A DNA stretch of 64,000 nucleotides, from contig OY804582.1 of the NCBI GenBank assembly GCA_963680875.1, forward strand, positions 48,254,646-48,318,645, read 5' to 3'. The DNA is from Bathymodiolus brooksi (Eukaryota; Mollusca; Bivalvia; Mytilida; Modiolidae). A model generated the notes under the pieces. The model was not told where the DNA came from, searched no databases, and saw nothing but the letters and a program-made list of their open reading frames with translations. Position numbers and translations under genes: made by a program. How positions within the stretch are numbered: position 1 is the stretch's first letter; each line of letters starts with the position of its first letter. Shown piece after piece: positions 57,505 through 64,000 of this stretch.

Positions 57505-58445
57505 CACCATGTTAGATGTCAGATCACTATGTCAGATGTAAAGATGAACACACACACATATTTTACTGATAACACTACTTACACCATGGTGTATGTCAGA
57601 TCACTATGTCTGACTTAATGATGAATGAACATACAAGTGTTACCGATAATACTATGTACACCATGTTGTATGTCATAACACTATGTCTGATTTAATGATG
57701 AATGAACACACATGTGTTACTGATAACACTATTTACACCATGTTGTCTGTCAGAACACTATGTCTGATTTAATGATGCATGTACACACATGTTTTACCGA
57801 GAACACTACTTGCACCATGGTGTATTTCAGATCACTATGTCAGATGTAGTGATGAACACACACACACATATTTTACTGATAGCACTACTTACATCATGGT
57901 GTATGTCAGATCACTATGACAAATGTAATGATGAATGTACATACATGTCTAGCTGAAAACAATACTTCAACCATGTTGTATGTCATATCACTATGTCAGA
58001 TTTAATTATTAATGTACACTCATGTGTTTCTGATGACAGCCATTACACCATGGTATATGTCAGACCACTATGTCACATGTAATGATGAATGTACACACAT
58101 GTGCTACTGATGAAAATACTTACACCATTGTGTATGTAAGATCCCTATGTCAGATGTAATGATGAATATACACACATGTTTAACTGATACCACTACTTAC
58201 ACCATGTTGTATGTCAGATCTCTATGTCTGACTCAATGAGGAATGTACACACATGCTTTACTGATAACACTACTTACACCATGGTATGATGTATGTGAGA
58301 TCACTATGTCAAATGTAATGTTGAATGTACACACATGTGTTACTGATAAGCTACTTACACCATGTTATATTTCAGATCAATATATCTCATTTAATTATGA
58401 ATGTGTTACTGATAACATTGCCTACATCATGTTGTATGTCAGTTC
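57505..58445. repeat. 77-bp satellite block 2 (about 12 units)
   Basis: Same length and flanks as the block at 1186-2140, including the right-hand junction TTGTATGTCAG.TCAATTCAAACTG into the Ngaro flank. Confidence 0.95.
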
Positions 58446-59639
58446 AATTCAAACTGTAATTTACACTAGTATTGAAAAATCCTTAATATTTAAATATAAT
58501 CAGGACATCACATATCTTTCGGTTATTTGACGACACTGTAAACACATTTCCATTGCTATGACGATATACGATTAACTAATGCATAGTTGAATCTCGATGA
58601 AACCATGTCCTGAAAGTATAAATGAAAAAAAGGAGAAATTTGTTCTAATTAGGAAAGAGGTGGAAGTGGGTGGCTTTAAAGTTTCCTCGGTGGTTATCAA
58701 CTGGCAAGTGAGGATTATGACCGATTTTCTTGGCCTCTTACGTGTAACTTTGCACGGATAATTCGTGCATAGATGTAATCATAGTAGACATATATGAAAA
58801 GTGTTTCTGTCAAATTTGGGTTTGGATTGCACAACATTCACAAGGGTATAATTAGGCGTTCTATAGCATATTGGCATGTAATTTAGGTGTATTTTCATAC
58901 AATAAATGAATTTTAATATTTAGAGTATTAAAATAAATCATTGTATATGAAATATAGGAATACCAATGAATATCAAATTTGTTGTTTTTATTGTGTTATT
59001 CATAATAATGTAATATTTGTGCGGAAGGTTATATACAAGTGTGTGTATGGTAATCAACTGCAACCATTATTAAATGGAGTAAATTGTGCTCAAGTTTAAA
59101 TATCATTGAATATGTGTAAATCAAATGCAATATTAACTGCATAAACTCAACAATACCTGTATGAACAACAAAATCTAATGTCATTTTGGCCGCTTTTCTG
59201 TCATAGCAATTTAATAGTAAGTGCATAGACAATCACAACGTGTTGGCGAATAAAACTGAAAGGGAAATCCAGACAGTTATCATGTAACAGTTGCTGGGTA
59301 ATCCATAGCAGCAATTATAAATGACGATAAATTCTGCCAAAATTAGCACTATATTGTAATTATCATGCTAATTCGACAAAGACAATTTAACGTAACGACA
59401 AAAAAACAGTCCAAAACGAAAGTTTCGCATTATGAACAATTATAATCAACATGGTTTACTGATGTAATTTAAACACTTGAATATCGCCTTTGATGGGGAG
59501 TTAAAATGAACTGTTCAATAGCTCCCGGTAGAGCGTTAATAAAAAACACCATCATGTACATAAAGAGCATCGTGACAATCATCCAAATCAATCATCATGA
59601 TGAATGTAATACACATTATGTTGTAACTAATACGACATT

Positions 59640-59975
59640 ATGCCTCTATTTAAACGCTTAGGAATATCTTTCATTGCCCTGCGATTGATGGAATAATGCT
59701 ATTCCTTTCTAGGTAAAATATTTGAGAAAATGATATTACTACCAGGACACATTTTGATAATCGTGTACACTGAAAATTTCAAATGAAAAAAAAAGGAAAC
59801 AGTAGACATACAGCCTATGTCATTTCCATGACAGTGACAAATGACAGCTTTTGGAAGTCCAAAACAGTTAATCAACTACAGGTACGATTGATTACCATCG
59901 CATACTGGGCTTTCCATCCCACATCACATTTAATCCATATCTTTTTAATCCCATATTTCCAGCAGTAAGCCTGTT
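59640..59975 (-). pseudogene. SGNH-like domain remnant, copy B
   Basis: NILPRKE.HYSINRRAMKD and GLNVMW.GKPSMRW are still readable, but an 8-bp deletion near 59870, relative to copy A, and several stops break the central GGN block. Confidence 0.65.
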
Positions 59976-60169
59976 TGTAGTGTGCCCCTCTGCATGGCTG
60001 ATTTTTAATCCATATATTTGGAGAGCCTAATAATGTTTTTGATATTTAAAAACCTAACCTAATGTATTTTTGAAAGGTGTTTTATTTGATCAGCAGTTTT
60101 ACCCAACATGACAGCAGTAGTTGCTGCTCCAATTATGAAAGAATGTGTATTATATTGACCCAGGTTATA

Positions 60170-60780
60170 TCAAGCACAACGTAATGCGGATTTTAAAATG
60201 GAACAGGCTTGATAGGGAGTTACACCTCTGTGGTTTAAGTGAATAAATAATGGTCCCTTAATTTTAGGGCGCACCTTCAAATATAATTCAATGTTCTGAA
60301 ATGGGCAAAGGGTTTTTTTCAATACTCTTTGAATTTGCAAAGTTTCTTTTTTGCCACACTGATAATTTTTTGATGAATGTATTGTTACATTAATTATGTT
60401 TTGCAAATAATCTATGCAAACTTCTAAAATATGATCTGATATTCCAGATTAAACTACTTCTTCTATTCTCAACAAAGCCAAAGAATGCTAATGAAAAAAT
60501 ATTAGCAAACAAAATAGCTTCAATGTGCGAACTACATTTATTTGGTAATGCCTCTATAATTTGTTTTACTAGGGACATCGTTATTGGTTGAAAATCAACA
60601 TGTTCATGCATTTTATTACTAAAATTAAGATCAGATTGTGGAGCAGAATAATTATCAGTTGGCATATGGTGTATACAATTAATTATATGAGTAATAGGAA
60701 GAGGCCATATTTGGTCAAGTTTAACTTTTTGTCTAAAATCTTCAAGTGTATTTTTAGCATTTTAGTACTGGACTTATAAA
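60170..60780 (-). pseudogene. Ngaro tyrosine recombinase remnant, copy B
   Basis: The frame at 60665-60390 has NYSAPQSDLNFSNKMHEHVD, ITMSLVKQIIEALPNKCSSH and FSLAFFGF followed by the same frameshift as copy A at the LRIGE block. 60406-60170 has VRPKIKGPLFIHLNHRGVTP then YQACSILKSAL, the region before the catalytic H-x-x-R. The H-R-Y end is missing. Copy B lacks about 70 bp present at 4338-4400 in copy A. Confidence 0.73.
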
Positions 60781-61009
60781 TTAAACTGGAGAACTCTGTC
60801 TTAAAAGGCTCCAAAATTCCAAAGGCATCGTTATTGGCTTCAGTTCTGCAGGTGGAGCTAACTCTCTGAGCTTCTGAAATTGTCGACGAGACAATGAATC
60901 AGCTATGGCATTATAAACGGAGGATATATGTACAGCTTTAAAATGAAGATGTCCTACAAGTCACCAATAAAAAATGAATCTAAGTAGAACCACGAACCTT
61001 ACTGATGTT

Positions 61010-61642
61010 GATGTTTTTTAATTCAAAATAGAAACTACAGTCAAATTGTCAATGTAATTAACAATTTTCTTTTTATAAAATAACTTGTGCCAGAAGAAAT
61101 ATTGATAATGCGATTGGAATAATTTCCAAAAAATGTAATATCTCTATCTAAAAATAAGTACATTTCCATTAAGCAGGCCAGTGCAAGTAAGCCCAATTAT
61201 TTTTACAATAGGCACCACATCCAATGGAAGCACCACCAACGCTATCAGTATAAAGTTCTAAATCACAATTAAAAATCCAATTATCGAATATAAAAGAATT
61301 GCCATTAAATTGTTCCACAAAGTATTTCAACATTAACAAATCTTCATACATTTCGTTTTTAACCTTATTTAAATGAAGTGGCTTTTTAGCTTTAGCAGTA
61401 GCTAAATATAGACGCCTACAGAATACACGGCCTGCTGGCAATGCACGAGTGCAAAAAGCTAAACTACCACATAATGATTGCAATTGTTTCAAAGTTACTT
61501 TTTTAAATGCAACTTCATTTAACTTTTTAAGTAATTCTTTAATTGTTTCTTCCGGTATTTTAACAAACATGGATTCAGTATCTATAGTCAATCCAAAGTA
61601 TTCCATACCTGTTACAGGACCTTCGGTTTTTTCCAGCAGCAA
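61010..61642 (-). pseudogene. Ngaro RNase H remnant, copy B (best preserved)
   Basis: 157-codon open frame 61642-61169: EGPVTGMEYFGLTIDTESMF, VTLKQLQSLCGSLAFCTRAL, PAGRVFCRRLY and LELYTDSVGGASIGCGAYCK (RNase H first block, Asp in YTDS), ending NNWAYLHWP. The following DLTFLE/TDN part (61160-61010) is frame-broken. Confidence 0.8.
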
Positions 61643-61719
61643 TTGGAACTCCTAATCTTTTACAAATAGTTTTGAATTGAAACTTGCAATTTGAACATTA
61701 AATATCTGACATTTCCGAA

Positions 61720-62285
61720 AGAAAGAAAGCATAAAATATAATTATCTCAATTTGATATTCCATTTACTTCCTGAACAACCATTGCTAAAATATAGAAAAA
61801 GATTCAAACATGGAACATGATATCGAACATCCCATGGGCATACATTTGTCATTATAATATATGTATTCTATTTTACAACCATGTAAATCAAAGTCTCCGG
61901 GATAGCATGGCACAGGTCGAAATGCTGACTTAATATCACTTTTGACTATTTTAACATGTTCACCTAATGTGTGAATAATAGAAATGATATTATCAAATTT
62001 AGAATACTGTACAGTTGTTAGTGTTTCATTAGTGAAATCAGCAACACTATACCCAGGTGGATAAGACAAATGTGTTGTTAGGCTCAAATCAGAGGTCTTG
62101 TTAGATACTAATCCCATTGGGGCACTTCTAAAATTTGAAATTGGACGGAACCTAGAAGGTCCTGCTATTCAGCCAAGAGTAATTTCATGTTCAACCCTTT
62201 CATATGCCGCCACATGATACTGTAAAACAAATTTGATTTTTTTTTGTATCTAATGGTAATCTTGGAACTGGGTAATTCATGCTAA
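61720..62285 (-). pseudogene. Ngaro reverse transcriptase remnant, copy B
   Basis: The frame at 62117-61785 reads GLVSNKTSDL, THLSYPPGYSVADFTNETLT, KSDIKSAFRPVPCYPGDFDL (motif A) and KCMPMGCSISCSMF (motif B, canonical here). The YxDD position reads IFYA, as in copy A. 62285-62180 is the broken N-terminal lead-in. Confidence 0.83.
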
Positions 62286-62480
62286 AACCATGCTTCACGA
62301 ATTCAGCTACACCTCGACACTGACAACCAGCACCAGTTAGGAACGAAACTTTACGATGTTTTCTTCATTCATTACGTGTCAACGGGTTTGTAACAAGAGT
62401 ATCTACAAACTTTTCCTACACTCATATTCCTTCTTCTAGTTTTATTATTATCTAACCTTTGTAACCTACAAAACCTTGAT
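62286..62480 (+). pseudogene. YIDD-type RT element sliver
   Basis: The plus strand reads LHLDTDNQHQLGTKLYD at about 62309-62360, the YLDL...L.TKLYD block of this family, followed by a degenerate tail. It marks the breakpoint of the Ngaro copy. Confidence 0.6.
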
Positions 62481-63199
62481 TTATATCTGTTCTTTATTTA
62501 ACTCATTCTCGAATAAGTATCTAAGACGACAAACTAAAAAAGTTGTGCTATCAGAAAAACGAACTTTACATGTAAAATAATAAAAACTCATGAAATTTAA
62601 AATTTTATTTACTTTTACATGGTAAATTTAGTAGATTTTTATACATTATTTCTAAGCACTCACTTAATTTCAAGGATACTATTGCCACCAGTGCTTTCGA
62701 TCGAAACGATTTCACAAATAACATTTTCTTTTCTTCAAACTGCCTGCGGAAAAAAACCAAAAATCATAGTCTATCATCAATATTAACAGAATTATGAAAA
62801 ATATATCTACTATCATTTATAGCAACTCTGATCATTTTTATTTATTAAAAACAAAAAGTTTATGTTTGTTCTTAATAGTTGTATTATCAACTTCAAAAGC
62901 TGGTCACCTATTTGACAAATGATTTAAGGAAAATACCTTATATTAAGAATATATTTTGTAATGTTAATAGTTGTAGTTTTAGAAGTTACATTTTATAGGT
63001 TTTCTGTAAGTGTGTGATTTTTCCCATTCCTTTACACCTGTATATATAACAGTTTATGATATACTGAGCAAGATAAGATTTACCGTAATTTGATTCTCAA
63101 TGTAATTGTTGGATACTCCAAGAGTTATCTCCCGTGTATTCAATAGAGGAGTAATACCACAAATTATTACAAGGTTTTTTAGCAGCAAACCAAATATCT
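62481..63199. other. Noncoding, weakly repeated at 22.7 kb
   Basis: No gene. 62500-62650 and 62820-62900 resemble 22750-22900 and 23120-23170 (TCATTTTTATTTATTAAAAA). Likely old element tail. Confidence 0.35.
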
Positions 63200-64000
63200 T
63201 GAACGAAGTTACAATTTCAAAATAGATATGACAGATTTTCCATTCATAATTCTGTCATTGTATCTGTAGTTATACATAATGACATTGTATAAATCCCATG
63301 CCGACCTTCTACGGAAATTTCTAACTCGCATTTCTAATTAATTTGTCGAATCCTCTGAATAAGTCTTTGTAAAAAATATTCACACGATTTGTTTTCTGCT
63401 TTAACATTTACAACTATTTTATTGACAAGTTGTATAGTTTCACCCATAATAATTTGATTCCAATTATTTGAAAGTGCACTACGAATACCATAGCATTCTA
63501 CAAAATTAATATTAACATTATACATGTAAGTATCTAGAAATTCATTAAATGTGTACAATTTTTTTATTAGCCGATGATATAAAATCATTAATGAAAAAGG
63601 TAATATTTCATAATGTTACCTATGAAGGCACACATTACAATTTATCTTTGTGAATGGATTGAATCATATGGATTGACACAATACAGCATTTTAGTCACTA
63701 ATATCAGTATCCATTGATTTGAGTTCTGACAAATTACAAAATACATCATTCTAGAATGTATTTAACTTCCCTCCCGGTACTTCCCACTCCTTTTTAACTA
63801 AGTACAATATATTGAACTAAGAAGCAAAGTAAAGTGAAGACACATTCAGTGGCTCCAATAATTTATTAATTCAAAGCATTTTCAAAGCACAACGGTCTCC
63901 TTCTTCATATTTATTACTTTTATTTGTGAGTTTAATTTTATCATTCTTTCCATTCCAAATAAATGTTTAAGTGCTTTACAATTTGTACACCGTACTGACT
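63200..64000 (-). pseudogene. LINE C-terminal fragment, copy D (runs off window)
   Basis: The frame at 63588-63334 is nearly the same as 46282-45989 (FNEFLDTYMYNVNINFVECY, NNWNQIIMGETIQLVNKIV). Downstream, CNFVQDIWFAAKKP near 63220-63190 is in broken form. Upstream, 63735-64000 matches 46270-46525, but about 127 bp at 63599-63728 are absent from copy C. Confidence 0.62.

Larger units (their letters stand above)
58673..62285 (-). mobile_element. Ngaro-type retroelement, copy B (5'-truncated)
   Basis: Homologous to 2352-6280 of copy A in the same order: terminal repeat (58673-58943), noncoding, SGNH remnant, recombinase, RNase H, RT. It ends at 62285 inside the RT lead-in, where unrelated RT-element sequence begins; gag and the 5' direct repeat are absent. 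Confidence 0.83.

Overview
This is AT-rich eukaryotic DNA with no recognisable host gene. It is a dense nest of transposable elements, satellites and old duplications. The kinds of element (77-bp satellite, Ngaro-type tyrosine-recombinase retroelement, BEL/Pao element, several LINE families, Tc1-like transposase debris, foldback repeats) and the recurrent 3'-tail sequences of one reverse-transcriptase family suggest a bivalve mollusc, possibly a mussel. That assignment is inference from style, not from a marker gene.

Layout. 1-7.5 kb: on the minus strand a LINE 3' end, then a block of 77-bp satellite, then a decayed Ngaro element (gag, RT, RNase H, tyrosine recombinase, SGNH-hydrolase-like domain) bounded by direct repeats. 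7.5-17.4 kb: noncoding repeats, a 63-bp-arm foldback element, tails of an RT element, and a Tc1-like transposase fragment joined to RT debris. 17.4-19.0 kb: a small satellite island and a second LINE family on the minus strand. 19.0-21.9 kb: two RT fragments (plus strand) that recur in order at 34.0-37.0 kb. 22-42.4 kb: mostly noncoding repeats, three further foldbacks and a LINE tail. 42.46-45.26 kb: the main 77-bp satellite array (about 36 units). 45.26-46.56 kb: LINE tail. 46.8-54.76 kb: a repeat containing a 50-bp minisatellite, split by a nearly complete BEL/Pao element (minus strand). 55.4-64 kb: LINE, satellite and Ngaro again, as a second copy of the first 6 kb, then another LINE tail.

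The only near-intact coding capacity is the BEL/Pao element: a 1023-codon gag-protease-RT frame and an 895-codon RT-RNase H-integrase frame separated by one in-frame TAG. Its termini are abnormal: a 120-bp identical direct repeat contains the end of the LTR plus the putative primer-binding site. That fits insertion of a circular or tandem form better than ordinary integration. The main structural themes are (i) a satellite joined to one LINE at the same junction in three places, (ii) two Ngaro copies sharing the same damage, which points to segmental duplication, and (iii) a second collinear duplication of roughly 13-21.9 kb against 30.4-37 kb.
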